A stretch of 64,000 bases of DNA, from the NCBI RefSeq assembly GCF_014200575.1, contig NZ_JACHBZ010000002.1, positions 248,001 through 312,000 on the forward strand. Direction: 5' to 3'. The stretch is from Mucilaginibacter saanensis (lineage in GTDB: Bacteria; Bacteroidota; Bacteroidia; Sphingobacteriales; Sphingobacteriaceae). A program made the translations under genes and the position numbers. Shown here in pieces: positions 1 to 9,615 of this stretch (positions are counted from its first letter, which is position 1; each line of letters begins with the position of its first letter). Below the pieces are notes generated by a model that made no database searches, was not told the DNA's origin, and worked only from the letters and a program-made list of their open reading frames with translations.

Positions 1-1
1 T

Positions 2-727
2 CCCGATTTTAAAGAATTTGAAGCAAGCCGGCGCGGACGAAAACGTGACCAAATGCAAATGATACGTATGGGTGATCTGGTTGGCGTACGCTATGCCATC
101 ACCTCCGCTAACGACGATTTTGAAATATATAACGTAGTTAAAGACCCCAAAGAGGTGATTAACCTGGCTTTAAAGTCAGGATTTGAAGCCATACAGGCTC
201 AAATGAAAACCAAGGTGCTGCAACTGCGTCATGCTGATAAGGAGGCGCCGCGCCCTTATGATAATGTTGCCATACCCGCAAGTCCAGCTGTGGGTAATAT
301 ACAACCCGGTTTGAGCTGGAAATTTTACCAGGGAAATTTCCCTTGGGTTGTTTCTGAACAAAACCTGCATGCAGATGGAAAAGGCGTTTGCAGCAAACTA
401 ACAGTATTAAAAACCGAAAATAAAGCGGGGTTGGTATGTTATGAGGGCTTTATTAAAATTCCCGCAGACGGCACTTACACATTCGCTTTACAGGCCACCG
501 GAAAAGCTTACCTGCGCCTGCACGAGGCAACATTGATTGACGAAGATTTTGGGTACTTATCAGGTACAGAGCTGAGCCAAACGCTTAACTTGAAAGCAGG
601 CTTGCACCCGGTAAAACTTTACTACCTCGTTTCGGCAAATACATTACCAGAAATACAACTCCGGTTAAAACCTGAAAATAGCGCCTGGGCAGATGTTTCG
701 GATCTGGGTTTTTATCGTGCAAAATAG
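2..727 (+). CDS. Sulfatase C-terminal part with PA14-like domain (5' truncated by window)
   Basis: The reading frame is open from base 2, so the real start lies left of the window. The first residues (PDFKEF, then KRDQMQMIRMGDLVGVRY) and the following EIYNVVKDPKEVINLA match the C-terminal subdomain of arylsulfatase-type enzymes, where the chain returns to the short beta sheet and reports the 'DPxExxNLA' signature. From about residue 95 of the ORF that starts at base 53, the chain changes to a sugar-binding PA14-like beta sandwich (LSWKFYQGNFPWV, YEGFIKIPADGTYTF, AYLRLHEATLIDED, LKAGLHPVKLYY). The catalytic CxPxR site would be upstream and cannot be seen. The role is probably removal of sulfate esters from a glycan in the periplasm or at the cell surface. 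It heads a co-directional run of secreted glycan enzymes. Sulfatase tail is well supported; the substrate is unknown. Confidence 0.85.
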   Translation, partial: PDFKEFEASRRGRKRDQMQMIRMGDLVGVRYAITSANDDFEIYNVVKDPKEVINLALKSGFEAIQAQMKTKVLQLRHADKEAPRPYDNVAIPASPAVGNIQPGLSWKFYQGNFPWVVSEQNLHADGKGVCSKLTVLKTENKAGLVCYEGFIKIPADGTYTFALQATGKAYLRLHEATLIDEDFGYLSGTELSQTLNLKAGLHPVKLYYLVSANTLPEIQLRLKPENSAWADVSDLGFYRAK

Positions 728-794
728 TATTACCCCGGTTTTAAATCCGGGCAACATTTATTGAATTAATTAAATATCACCATAGTAAATCTTT

Positions 795-2621
795 ATGAAA
801 AAAAACTTCTTCTTACTTTTTCTGATTTTGTTCGGAAGCACAGCGTTTGCTCAGCAAGCCGATGAAATAACCATTATACCCAAACCTGCCTCTGCCGAAA
901 AAGGTACCGGTGTATTTGTGATCAGCAAACGCACCAGCATTGTGGCCAAAGGAGCCGATGCTGAAAAGGTGGCCGGTATGTTCAATTATTTTTTTAACAA
1001 AAAATACGGGTTTACCTTAAAAATTAACAACAGTGCACTTACTGACGCTATTGTTTTAAACACCATGTTACGTATTAAATTACCGGAGGAGGGGTATCAG
1101 CTTAAAGTAACCAGCAAAGGCGTAAATATAGTGGGCGACCGCAGCGGTGTATTTTATGGTGTTCAATCGTTATTGCAATTAATTCATGAAACAGGTGCGC
1201 AATTATCGGTTCCGGCGGTAAATATTAATGACCAGCCAAGTTTTGCCTATCGTGGAATTATGTTAGACGTTGGCCGTCATTTTTTTGATGCCAACGAGGT
1301 AAAAAAGATTCTTGATGTAATGGCATATCTTAAACTGAATAAGTTTCACTGGCATTTAACTGATGATCAGGGATGGCGCCTGGAAATAAAAAAATATCCA
1401 AAACTAACAGCCATCAGCGCCTGGCGCGATTCGTCCATTATTGGTGGATATGGCGACTTTAGTCCTTTTATATATGATGGAAAAAAGAGCGGCGGATTTT
1501 ATACGCAGGAGCAGGCTCGCGAAATTGTAAAGTATGCGGCCGACAGAAATATTGAAGTAATTCCGGAAATTGAAATGCCGGGTCATTGCACCGCGGTGTT
1601 AGCAGCTTACCCTGAGTTGGGTAACGGAACCGGACCATATAAAGTACCAGGTTATTGGGGAGTGCACAACACTATTTATAACCCCGGTGAGCCAACATTT
1701 AAATTTCTGGAGGATGTGTTGACCGAAGTTATTGCTATTTTCCCGAGTAAATATATACACATTGGTGGTGATGAAGTTCCGAAAGATGAATGGAAAAGTT
1801 CGGCATTTGCTCAAAAAATTATACATGATAATAATTTAAAAGACGAGCATGAGCTACAAAGCTGGTTTATTAACCGGATCGAAAAATTTTTAAATAAAAA
1901 CGGCAAAAACCTGATTGGCTGGGATGAGATATTAGAAGGAGGACTAACGCCTAATGCAACAGTAATGAGCTGGCGGGGCGAGGCTGGCGGTATACAGGCA
2001 GCAAAAGAGGGGCATAATGTGATCATGTCGCCCAACAGCAATATGTATATTGACCATGCCCAGGCTAAAGATAGCAAGACCGAGCCCCTGGCTATTGGCG
2101 GTTTTTTACCGTTAAATGTTGTTTATAATTATAACCCGCTGCCTGCTGCATTAACTCCTGAGCAGCAGAAAAGCATACTGGGTGTGCAGGCCAATATGTG
2201 GACAGAGTACGTGCCAACAAATAATAAATTGGAATACATGATATTTCCGCGCGCCATAGCACTTGCAGAGGTTGGCTGGACTAAAACAGAAAGCAAGAAT
2301 TATGATGATTTTGTTGGACGAAGATTGCCTGCGGTTTTAAAGGATATTGAAAAGGCCGGAATAAATTACAGGATCCCGGAAGCTAATGTGGTAATTGCTG
2401 ATGATGCACAAACCGGCAGGAAAAAGATAACTATCATTTCTTCTGTAGCTCAAAGCAAGATATATTATACCATAGATGGACATAAAGCCGACAACACTAC
2501 TGATTTATATTCAGGTTCCATACTTACGCCGTTTACCAATGGTCGGCAGTTAACTTTAAAGTATATTGTAGTTACACCAGGCAACAGAACAAGTAGTGAA
2601 TTTAGTGTTGATATTAAATAG
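795..2621 (+). CDS. Secreted beta-N-acetylhexosaminidase, GH20
   Basis: 608 residues with a Sec signal peptide (about residues 1-19, ending TAFAQ). An N-terminal GH20b-type domain (IIPKPASAEKGTG) is followed by the GH20 barrel: FAYRGIMLDVGRHFF, FHWHLTDDQGWRLEIK and the catalytic pair Asp326-Glu327 in HIGGDE, with WDEIL and the Trp-rich MSWRGEAGG later. The last 70 residues contain IYYTIDG, a chitobiase-type C-terminal beta domain also found in the GH92 gene at 48.2 kb. Family enzymes release terminal beta-linked GlcNAc or GalNAc by substrate-assisted catalysis. It lies 67 bp after the sulfatase, in the same direction, and 54 bp before the next glycosidase, so it probably belongs to the same transcript and trims de-sulfated chains. 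Length is typical for the Bacteroidota enzymes. Confidence 0.95.
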   Translation: MKKNFFLLFLILFGSTAFAQQADEITIIPKPASAEKGTGVFVISKRTSIVAKGADAEKVAGMFNYFFNKKYGFTLKINNSALTDAIVLNTMLRIKLPEEGYQLKVTSKGVNIVGDRSGVFYGVQSLLQLIHETGAQLSVPAVNINDQPSFAYRGIMLDVGRHFFDANEVKKILDVMAYLKLNKFHWHLTDDQGWRLEIKKYPKLTAISAWRDSSIIGGYGDFSPFIYDGKKSGGFYTQEQAREIVKYAADRNIEVIPEIEMPGHCTAVLAAYPELGNGTGPYKVPGYWGVHNTIYNPGEPTFKFLEDVLTEVIAIFPSKYIHIGGDEVPKDEWKSSAFAQKIIHDNNLKDEHELQSWFINRIEKFLNKNGKNLIGWDEILEGGLTPNATVMSWRGEAGGIQAAKEGHNVIMSPNSNMYIDHAQAKDSKTEPLAIGGFLPLNVVYNYNPLPAALTPEQQKSILGVQANMWTEYVPTNNKLEYMIFPRAIALAEVGWTKTESKNYDDFVGRRLPAVLKDIEKAGINYRIPEANVVIADDAQTGRKKITIISSVAQSKIYYTIDGHKADNTTDLYSGSILTPFTNGRQLTLKYIVVTPGNRTSSEFSVDIK

Positions 2622-2675
2622 ATTAGTGTATTGCTGAAAGGATTGGTCTGTAAGCGTTAATTAGCTATTATATAC

Positions 2676-4874
2676 ATGAAAAATCGGATAATAATCGGAA
2701 CGGTTCTGGCAATTTTACAACTGAGCGTTAAAGCCGTCGGGCAAGTGTTACCAGTATGGGACAATGCCACTATGCAACACCGGCCTGACTGGCTCATAAA
2801 TCCTGCTGGCAACAAGGCGCAGGTTTTTAAAAGTAAGGATGGTAAGGAGCTTGTTTTATATAACGGCTTGCTTAAAAGAACGTTCCGGATTGCCCCCAAT
2901 GTGGCCTGTGTAGATTATCAGAATTTAAGCACCGGGAGGCAATTATTGCGGGCTGTAAAAGCCGAAGCCCGTTTAACTGTTAACGGGCATGATTATAACG
3001 TTGGTGGCTTGTACGGGCAAAAGGAGAACGCCTATCTGCTGCCGGCCGAGCTTGACCAGATGACAACCGGAAGCAATGATTTTCAGTTTGTTGATTATAC
3101 AATTAAGCCGGTTGCACCATATCTGAATTGGAAAACCCGGTTCTGGAAACCCACAACCGGGCAGGCAGTAACCGGAAAAATGATCAGTTTCAGATACCGG
3201 GCAACCATACCGGCATTAAATGGTTTGGAGGTTAAGGTAAATTATGAGCTTTATGATAATATACCTTTGATTGTTAAGTCGCTTACGCTGGATAATGTGG
3301 GCGATCATACTTTCAAAATTAACCGCGTAGTAAATGAGATTCTGGGTGTAGTAGAGGAGGAGAGTGCCGTTGTGGGGAATCCTGATAATATGAAAAAAAA
3401 TCAGGGTATTTATCTGGAAACCAACTACGCCTTTAACAACTCCATGCGATATGCCCAAAGCGATCAAACAACCCATTGGAAAACAGACACGGCCTATACC
3501 TCGCAGGTAAATTATGATTTTAAAACACCATGCTTACTGGAAGTATACCCTGAACAAGGTCCCGGAGTTGAACTAAAACATGGCCACATATTTAATTCGG
3601 TACGCACGCATGAGCTTTTGATGGATAGTGATGACCGCGAAAGAAGAGGGCTTGCCATACGCAAAATGTATAATGTAGTAGCTCCATGGACAATGGTCAA
3701 TCCTATTTTTATGCACCTGGTAAGTAAAAATGATGATCAGGTAATAACAGCAATAGATCAATGTGCTGCAACGGGCTATGAGGCGGTGATACTAAGCTTT
3801 GGCAGCCATTGCAATATGGAGGATGTGAGCAATGATAACATTGCACATTGGAAAAAGCTTACCGATTACGCCCATAGTAAAGGAATAAAGATAGGTGGGT
3901 ATTCCTTATTCAGCTCCAGGCGCATCAGTGACTCTGATGATGTGATTGACCCTGTATCAGGTAAGCCCGACAGAGGCGCAATGTTTGGTAATGCGCCTTG
4001 TTTGGCAAGTAAATGGGGCTTGGCATACGTGCAGCACCTTAAAACGTTTATGCTTGGTACAGGTTTTGATATTTTTGAAAACGACGGCCCTTATCCGGGC
4101 GATGTGTGTGCTTCGGTTACCCATCCCGGTCATCAGGGACTGGACGATTCCCAATGGCAGCAAATGGAACTTCAAAAGGAGTTATACCATTGGTGTAACC
4201 AGCGGGGAATATACGTTAATGCACCTGACTGGTATTTTCTTGACGGTTCAAATAAGATTTCAATCGGGTACAGGGAGGTCAACTTTTCTTTGCCCCGGGA
4301 AAATCAGAAAATCCTGAACAGGCAGAATATATTTGACGGAACCTGGAATAAGGACCCTGCCATGGGCTGGGGATTTGTACCCTTAACGCGCTATCAGGGT
4401 GGTGGACCGGAAGCAGTATTAGAACCTCTGAATGAACACCTGGAAGATTATAAACAGTTAATGATGGAGTACTATGGTGCCGGTGTACAAGCCTGTTACC
4501 GTGGGCCGCGGCTTTATGATACCGATAAAACCAGGCAAACGGTTGCCGAGGTAATTAAATGGTATAAAAAATATCGCGATATCCTCAATTCAAGTGTTAT
4601 TCACCTACGTAGGGCAGATGGGCGCGACTGGGACGGAATACTCCACGTTAACCCAAATCTTAAAACTAAAGGCCTGGTTATGCTGTACAATCCTACAGGG
4701 CAGGCTATAACAAGGCATATCAAGCTGCCACTTTATTATACCGGTTTAACCGCTACGGCAAAGGTCAGCGAACAGGAAGGTGCAGTTAAAACGTACACAT
4801 TAAATCGTGATTACAGCGTTGATTTGACCCTGACCATCCCGGCAAAAAATTATACATGGTTAACAATTGAGTAA
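2676..4874 (+). CDS. Secreted alpha-galactosidase-like glycoside hydrolase, family uncertain
   Basis: 732 residues with an N-terminal signal segment (to about VKAVGQ). The N-terminal half is beta-rich (LYNGLLKRTFRIAP, SLTLDNVGDHTFKINR), resembling the super-sandwich that precedes the barrel in GH36-type enzymes. The central part reads like a TIM barrel: YEAVILSFGSHCNME, HSKGIKIGGYSLFS and then FDIFENDGPYPGD, where the Asp near residue 470 sits where clan GH-D enzymes carry their nucleophile. The C-terminal region (LVMLYNPTGQAI) looks like the usual small beta domain. It follows the GH20 gene by 54 bp and precedes a sulfatase by 17 bp. I recognise the architecture but not the exact CAZy family; an alpha-galactosidase or alpha-N-acetylgalactosaminidase activity is an inference. 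Confidence 0.7.
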   Translation: MKNRIIIGTVLAILQLSVKAVGQVLPVWDNATMQHRPDWLINPAGNKAQVFKSKDGKELVLYNGLLKRTFRIAPNVACVDYQNLSTGRQLLRAVKAEARLTVNGHDYNVGGLYGQKENAYLLPAELDQMTTGSNDFQFVDYTIKPVAPYLNWKTRFWKPTTGQAVTGKMISFRYRATIPALNGLEVKVNYELYDNIPLIVKSLTLDNVGDHTFKINRVVNEILGVVEEESAVVGNPDNMKKNQGIYLETNYAFNNSMRYAQSDQTTHWKTDTAYTSQVNYDFKTPCLLEVYPEQGPGVELKHGHIFNSVRTHELLMDSDDRERRGLAIRKMYNVVAPWTMVNPIFMHLVSKNDDQVITAIDQCAATGYEAVILSFGSHCNMEDVSNDNIAHWKKLTDYAHSKGIKIGGYSLFSSRRISDSDDVIDPVSGKPDRGAMFGNAPCLASKWGLAYVQHLKTFMLGTGFDIFENDGPYPGDVCASVTHPGHQGLDDSQWQQMELQKELYHWCNQRGIYVNAPDWYFLDGSNKISIGYREVNFSLPRENQKILNRQNIFDGTWNKDPAMGWGFVPLTRYQGGGPEAVLEPLNEHLEDYKQLMMEYYGAGVQACYRGPRLYDTDKTRQTVAEVIKWYKKYRDILNSSVIHLRRADGRDWDGILHVNPNLKTKGLVMLYNPTGQAITRHIKLPLYYTGLTATAKVSEQEGAVKTYTLNRDYSVDLTLTIPAKNYTWLTIE

Positions 4875-4891
4875 GGCGTTTCAAAAGTAAT

Positions 4892-6424
4892 ATGATGATG
4901 ATAAACAGAAGTGTATTAATGTTGGCTTTTATAGCGTCTGCAATAACCGCTAACAGCCAAACTAAAAAGAAACCCGTAAATAGCCGGCCAAATGTTATTT
5001 ACATTTGTGCTGATGATTTGGGTTATGGCGATTTAAGCTGCTATGGCGCTACAAAAATTAATACTCCCAATGTAGATAAACTGGCCGCTTCGGGTATCAG
5101 GTTTACAAACGGGCATTGTACTTCTGCAACTTGTACGCCTTCCCGCTATGCCTTTATGACCGGCAAATATCCCTGGCGTAAGCAAGGCACCGGTATTTTG
5201 CCCGGCGATGCTGCCCTTATAATTCCTACAGACAAAGCCACCCTGCCTAATATATTTAAAAGGGCGGGGTATAAAACTGCAATTGTGGGCAAGTGGCATT
5301 TAGGATTAGGGGAAGCTGTAGCAAAGGACTGGAACGGGGAGGTTAAGCCCGGACCCAATGAAGTAGGGTTTGACTATTCCTTTATTTTTCCGGCAACGGC
5401 CGATAGGGTACCTACTGTTTTTTTAGAGAACCATAAAGTAGTAGCCTTGGATTCAAATGACCCTATAGCGGTTGATTACACCAAGAAAGTGGGTAACGAT
5501 CCCACCGGTAGGGAGCATCCGGAGTTATTAAAACTACAATCATCACCGGGGCAGGGACATGATCAAACTATTGTGAATGGTATTGGCAGAATCGGCTATA
5601 TGACTGGTGGGAAAATGGCCCGTTGGGTTGATGAGGAAGTATCATCAACTTTTTTAGCAAAGGCAGAAGGTTTTATTGAAGACCATCAAAAGCAGCCATT
5701 TTTCCTGTATCTCGCATTAACAGAACCACACGTGCCGCGTATGCCGGCAACACGTTTTAAAGGCAAAAGTGGCTTGGGCTTGCGTGGTGATGTTATTTTA
5801 CAATTAGACTGGACAATTGGAGAAATTAGGAAACAGCTCAAATTGCACAACATGGATAAAAATACCATCGTAATATTTACCAGTGATAACGGTCCCGTGC
5901 TTGACGATGGTTACCAGGATGAGGCGGTAACAAAATTAAATGGGCATACCCCGGCAGGCCCCATGCGTGGGGGAAAGTACAGCGCTTTGGAGGGCGGTAC
6001 ACGGATACCATTTATTGTTAGCTGGCCAGGTAACATCAAACCCGGAGTGTCAGATGCGCTGGTTTCGCAGATAGATATGCTGGCTTCTTTTTCGTCGTTT
6101 TTAAAGCAGTCCATACCTGCAGACAACTCAATTGACAGTGAAAATATGATGAATACGTTTTTAGGCAAATCAAATAAAGGGCGCTCTGTATACATAGAAC
6201 AGGGTGGCGCGCTCGCTATTGTGAAGGACGGCTGGAAATTTATTACCCCCGGTAAAGGTGCTGCATTTGATAAACTGGTAGGCATAGAAACAGGTAACTC
6301 TCCTGAACCTCAACTCTATCGCTTGAAAGACGACATTGGAGAAAAACATAACCTTGCTACCCAATATCCCGAAAAAGTTAAAGAACTTGCTGAACTGCTG
6401 AACACAATTAAGCAAAAAAAGTAG
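4892..6424 (+). CDS. Secreted arylsulfatase-type sulfatase, cysteine type
   Basis: 510 residues, signal peptide ending near TANSQ. The sulfatase N-terminal metal site is present (NVIYICADDLGYGDLSCYG), and the catalytic motif is CTPSR with Cys81, the residue that must be converted to formylglycine; GKYPWR follows. VGKWHLG, the metal-site FTSDNGP and PMRGGKYSALEGGTRIPF are also family signatures, the last typical of the arylsulfatase A/GALNS-like group. The C-terminal LYRLKDDIGEKHNLA closes the fold. Its function is sulfate ester hydrolysis on a carbohydrate, consistent with neighbours GH20 and GH2. No formylglycine-generating or anSME maturase is in this window, so maturation must come from elsewhere. 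It is the last gene before a strong terminator, and so probably ends an operon that begins left of the window. Confidence 0.93.
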   Translation: MMMINRSVLMLAFIASAITANSQTKKKPVNSRPNVIYICADDLGYGDLSCYGATKINTPNVDKLAASGIRFTNGHCTSATCTPSRYAFMTGKYPWRKQGTGILPGDAALIIPTDKATLPNIFKRAGYKTAIVGKWHLGLGEAVAKDWNGEVKPGPNEVGFDYSFIFPATADRVPTVFLENHKVVALDSNDPIAVDYTKKVGNDPTGREHPELLKLQSSPGQGHDQTIVNGIGRIGYMTGGKMARWVDEEVSSTFLAKAEGFIEDHQKQPFFLYLALTEPHVPRMPATRFKGKSGLGLRGDVILQLDWTIGEIRKQLKLHNMDKNTIVIFTSDNGPVLDDGYQDEAVTKLNGHTPAGPMRGGKYSALEGGTRIPFIVSWPGNIKPGVSDALVSQIDMLASFSSFLKQSIPADNSIDSENMMNTFLGKSNKGRSVYIEQGGALAIVKDGWKFITPGKGAAFDKLVGIETGNSPEPQLYRLKDDIGEKHNLATQYPEKVKELAELLNTIKQKK

Positions 6425-6441
6425 GCGTATAAAATCACTTC

Positions 6442-6504
6442 AAAACCGGCTTGCTGCATTAAACCCATCATGATGGATGTTTAATGCAGCAAGCCGGTTT
6501 TTTT
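6442..6504 (+). terminator. Strong rho-independent terminator after the sulfatase operon
   Basis: A perfect 23-bp inverted repeat (arms 6442-6464 and 6479-6501, beginning AAAACCGGCTTGC) with a 14-base loop runs into a T tract. It lies 17 bp after the sulfatase stop codon. Confidence 0.92.
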
Positions 6505-6762
6505 ATATACTCCGGACGATGCTCTTATTTAACCACGGGGTGCGGCCTCGTCGGTCTTACAGGGCGATATGAAAATTTCAGCATCAGGGGCAGTCGTTAT
6601 TTTATAGTAGCTGATAGTAAAAAGTAATTTATCCTTTTGTTTTAGTTAATGGAATGGTTTAAAATAGTTATAGGCAAATCAAATATTAAATTAATTTAGT
6701 GAAATTAATAGCCTGCATTTGGGCTGGAGCCAAAAATAACTACCTATTCAAATACATCACCA
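6505..6762. other. Intergenic region before GH2, no gene seen
   Basis: 258 bp between the terminator and the GH2 start. No ORF with coding character. It becomes AT-rich toward 6660-6710 and presumably holds the GH2 promoter, but I see no convincing box. Confidence 0.4.
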
Positions 6763-9516
6763 ATGCGAAAAATTGTTTTTTTACTAATTTTATTATGGAG
6801 TACGGGTTATGAAGCCATGGCTCAAAAAACCATTGTACAATACTTATCCGGTACCGATAAAGATCATACGGTAAACTGGGATTTCTATATCAATACCGGT
6901 CAAAAAAGCGGTTCGTGGAGTAAAATTGCAGTGCCATCAAACTGGGAACAGCAAGGTTTTGGCACATACAACTATTATAAGGACACACAAAACCCGGAGG
7001 AGCAGGGGAAGTACAAATATCATTTTAGGGTACCTTCATCAAATTCAGATAAAAAGGTATTTATTGTTTTTGAGGCCTCCATGACCGAAACCGAAGTAAA
7101 GATTAACGGACAGTTGGCAGGCCCCGTACATCAGGGTGGGTTTTACCGGTTTAAGTACGATATAACTAAGCTATTGAATTTTGGTGCCGATAATTTACTG
7201 GAAGTTACTGTTAGTAAAAAATCAACAAACGAATCCGTTAATCAGGCCGAACGGAAAGCTGATTTTTGGTTGTTCGGGGGCATTTTTCGTCCGGTATATC
7301 TTGAAATTGTTCCGCAAACCTTTATAGACAGGATCGCCATCAACGCGCAGGCAAACGGGAAGCTTTCTCTTGATGTTTTTGCCGTTAATGCCAACAGTAA
7401 ACATGTTATTAAGGCCCAGGTACAAAAACTAAACGGGCAGCCTGTAGGCGCTCCGTTTAGCATTAACGCATCTGCAGACAGCCCCAAAATAACCCTGAAG
7501 CAACAGATTAATCATGTTTTACCCTGGAATCCGGAGTCGCCAAACCTGTATAATCTGGTGGTGTCCATTACAGGGCCACAGGGGGATATTCACAGCATCA
7601 AACAGCGTTTTGGTTTCCGTACTGCGGAATTAAGGTTACAGGACGGTTTTTACGTGAACGGTAAAAAAGTTGTTTTTAAAGGAGTATGCAGGCACAGCGA
7701 ATGGCCCGAGTCTGGCCGGACATTGAGTAAGGATATCAGCTTAATGGATGTTAAGCTGATGAAAGAGATGAACATGAATGCGGTCCGGATGTCGCATTAT
7801 CCGCCCGATCAGCATTTTTTGGATGTATGTGACTCACTTGGCCTTTTTGTGCTGGATGAACTAACGGGTTGGCAGGCTAAGTACGATACAGAGGTAGGAA
7901 AAAAATTGGTGAAAGAATTAGTGGTGAGGGATGTGAATCATCCGGCTATTGTAATTTGGGATAATGGTAATGAGGGCGGCTGGAACACCGATCTGGATAA
8001 TGAATTTGCAAAATATGATCCGCAGCACCGCCTGGTGATCCATCCGTGGGAAAAATTTAACGGAACGGATAACAAGCATTATCCTGATTATAATTATGTA
8101 ACTAATGCTGTTTTATACGGTAAGGATGTGTTTTTCCCTACAGAGTTTATGCATGGATTGTATGATGGCGGACAGGGCGCAGGGCTGGATGATTTCTGGA
8201 ACCTGATGCGCAGGCATCCTTATTTTGGAGGCGGATTTTTATGGTCGTTCCATGATGAGGGTGTTGCCCGCACAGACAGGAACGGACAGATAGATATACA
8301 GGGAAATGCAGCGCCAGACGGTATATTAGGTCCGCATCGCGAAAAGGAGGGGAGCTATTATACCATCAAGGAGATCTGGTCGCCGGTGGTGATCGGGAAT
8401 CAATACATACCCGAAGCCTTTGATGGCAAGCTGAGTATCGAAAACAGGTATATCTATACTAACCTTAATAGATGTTCATTTAAATGGCAATTGGTATCGT
8501 TGCGCTTACCCGGTAATAGTGTGCAGGGCAAAGTGAATGCATCAGGAAATATAGCACCTCTTGATCTTGAACCGGGTTGTAAAAGTTATTTGCAGATTAA
8601 TTTGCCTGCAGGATGGCAGAATAGCGACGTATTGTATTTAACTGTTGATGGTCCTGATCATAAAGAAATATTTACCTGGAGCTGGCCGCTCAAATCGCCC
8701 GGCGAAAAACTGAACCGCGTTGCTGCACAAGGGAACGTTAGACCACAGGTTATAGAACAGGATAGCAGCCTTATAATTAAATGTGATGCCATCAGTTACT
8801 ATTTCAGTACTAAAACAGGCTATTTACAAAAGGTAGTAACACCAAAATCAGCTATTGATTTAAAAGACGGGCCTGTGGTGGCCGGCATAAAACACACCTT
8901 TAAAACCCTGAACCATTACGCCGAGGGGCAGGATTATGTGGTGGAACCTTTATATGAAGGCGGCCCCATGTTTAAGGTAAAATGGATATTTAGCCCAGGT
9001 AAGCCCGCAAAGCTGAGTTACCAGTTTAGCCAGCAAGGGGAATTTGATTTTTCGGGTATTACGTTTAACTATCCCGAAGAACTGGTAACCGGTATGCAAT
9101 GGGAAGGTCGCGGGCCGTATCATGTTTGGAAAAACAGGCTTAAAGGGCAGCAGTTTGGCGTTTGGCATAAAAACTATAACAATACCATAACCGGCGAAAG
9201 CTGGAACTATCCGGAGTTTAAAGGTTATCATGCCGATGTATATTGGGTTACCGTGGAAACCAAACAAGCTCCTTTTACTATATACACCACCCAAAAGAAT
9301 ACCTTTTTAGAAATGCTGAAACCAGCAAAGGCGCTGGGTTCGGGTAATAACAATACCAATCCGCCATTTCCGGATGGGAACCTGGGCTTTATGAACACCA
9401 TTAGCCCAATTGGAACAAAGTTTCAAAGTGCCGATAAATTAGGTCCGCAGAGTCAAAAAAATGTGCAGTTGAACTATACACCGGTGAGCGGCAGCTTGTG
9501 GTTCGATTTTAGATAA
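6763..9516 (+). CDS. Secreted GH2 glycoside hydrolase (beta-galactosidase-like)
   Basis: 917 residues with a signal peptide ending AMAQ. The jelly-roll sugar-binding domain (VPSNWEQQGFGTYNY, EVKINGQLAGPVHQGGFYRFKYD) is followed by an Ig-like domain and the catalytic barrel that starts GVCRHSEWPESG. The probable acid/base is Glu404 in GNEGGWN and the nucleophile Glu461 in TEFMHG; FLWSFHDEGV supports the barrel end. The C-terminal third (from about residue 640, ending TPVSGSLWFDF) resembles the bgal small-chain type domain (MQWEGRGPYHVWKNR). The family contains beta-galactosidases, glucuronidases and mannosidases; the specificity here is not clear. It stands alone between two hairpins, so probably has its own promoter, and it converges on the GH28 gene. 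Confidence 0.92.
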   Translation: MRKIVFLLILLWSTGYEAMAQKTIVQYLSGTDKDHTVNWDFYINTGQKSGSWSKIAVPSNWEQQGFGTYNYYKDTQNPEEQGKYKYHFRVPSSNSDKKVFIVFEASMTETEVKINGQLAGPVHQGGFYRFKYDITKLLNFGADNLLEVTVSKKSTNESVNQAERKADFWLFGGIFRPVYLEIVPQTFIDRIAINAQANGKLSLDVFAVNANSKHVIKAQVQKLNGQPVGAPFSINASADSPKITLKQQINHVLPWNPESPNLYNLVVSITGPQGDIHSIKQRFGFRTAELRLQDGFYVNGKKVVFKGVCRHSEWPESGRTLSKDISLMDVKLMKEMNMNAVRMSHYPPDQHFLDVCDSLGLFVLDELTGWQAKYDTEVGKKLVKELVVRDVNHPAIVIWDNGNEGGWNTDLDNEFAKYDPQHRLVIHPWEKFNGTDNKHYPDYNYVTNAVLYGKDVFFPTEFMHGLYDGGQGAGLDDFWNLMRRHPYFGGGFLWSFHDEGVARTDRNGQIDIQGNAAPDGILGPHREKEGSYYTIKEIWSPVVIGNQYIPEAFDGKLSIENRYIYTNLNRCSFKWQLVSLRLPGNSVQGKVNASGNIAPLDLEPGCKSYLQINLPAGWQNSDVLYLTVDGPDHKEIFTWSWPLKSPGEKLNRVAAQGNVRPQVIEQDSSLIIKCDAISYYFSTKTGYLQKVVTPKSAIDLKDGPVVAGIKHTFKTLNHYAEGQDYVVEPLYEGGPMFKVKWIFSPGKPAKLSYQFSQQGEFDFSGITFNYPEELVTGMQWEGRGPYHVWKNRLKGQQFGVWHKNYNNTITGESWNYPEFKGYHADVYWVTVETKQAPFTIYTTQKNTFLEMLKPAKALGSGNNNTNPPFPDGNLGFMNTISPIGTKFQSADKLGPQSQKNVQLNYTPVSGSLWFDFR

Positions 9517-9559
9517 TTGCATTTTAAACAGAACCTGGGGGATGTCCCGATAATGTAAC

Positions 9560-9592
9560 CTCGGCCAAAACACAGCGATATTTTGGCCGGAG
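9560..9592. terminator. Bidirectional hairpin between convergent GH2 and GH28
   Basis: CTCGGCCAAAA pairs with TTTTGGCCGGAG (one bulge) around a 10-base loop, between two convergent stop codons. The T tract is weak on both strands. Confidence 0.55.
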
Positions 9593-9615
9593 ATTATAAT
9601 TAATAAAGGACTTAG

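Noticed and set aside
3946..4317. 123-codon ORF within the glycosidase gene
   Set aside because: Alternative-frame shadow of a clear CDS, without its own signals.
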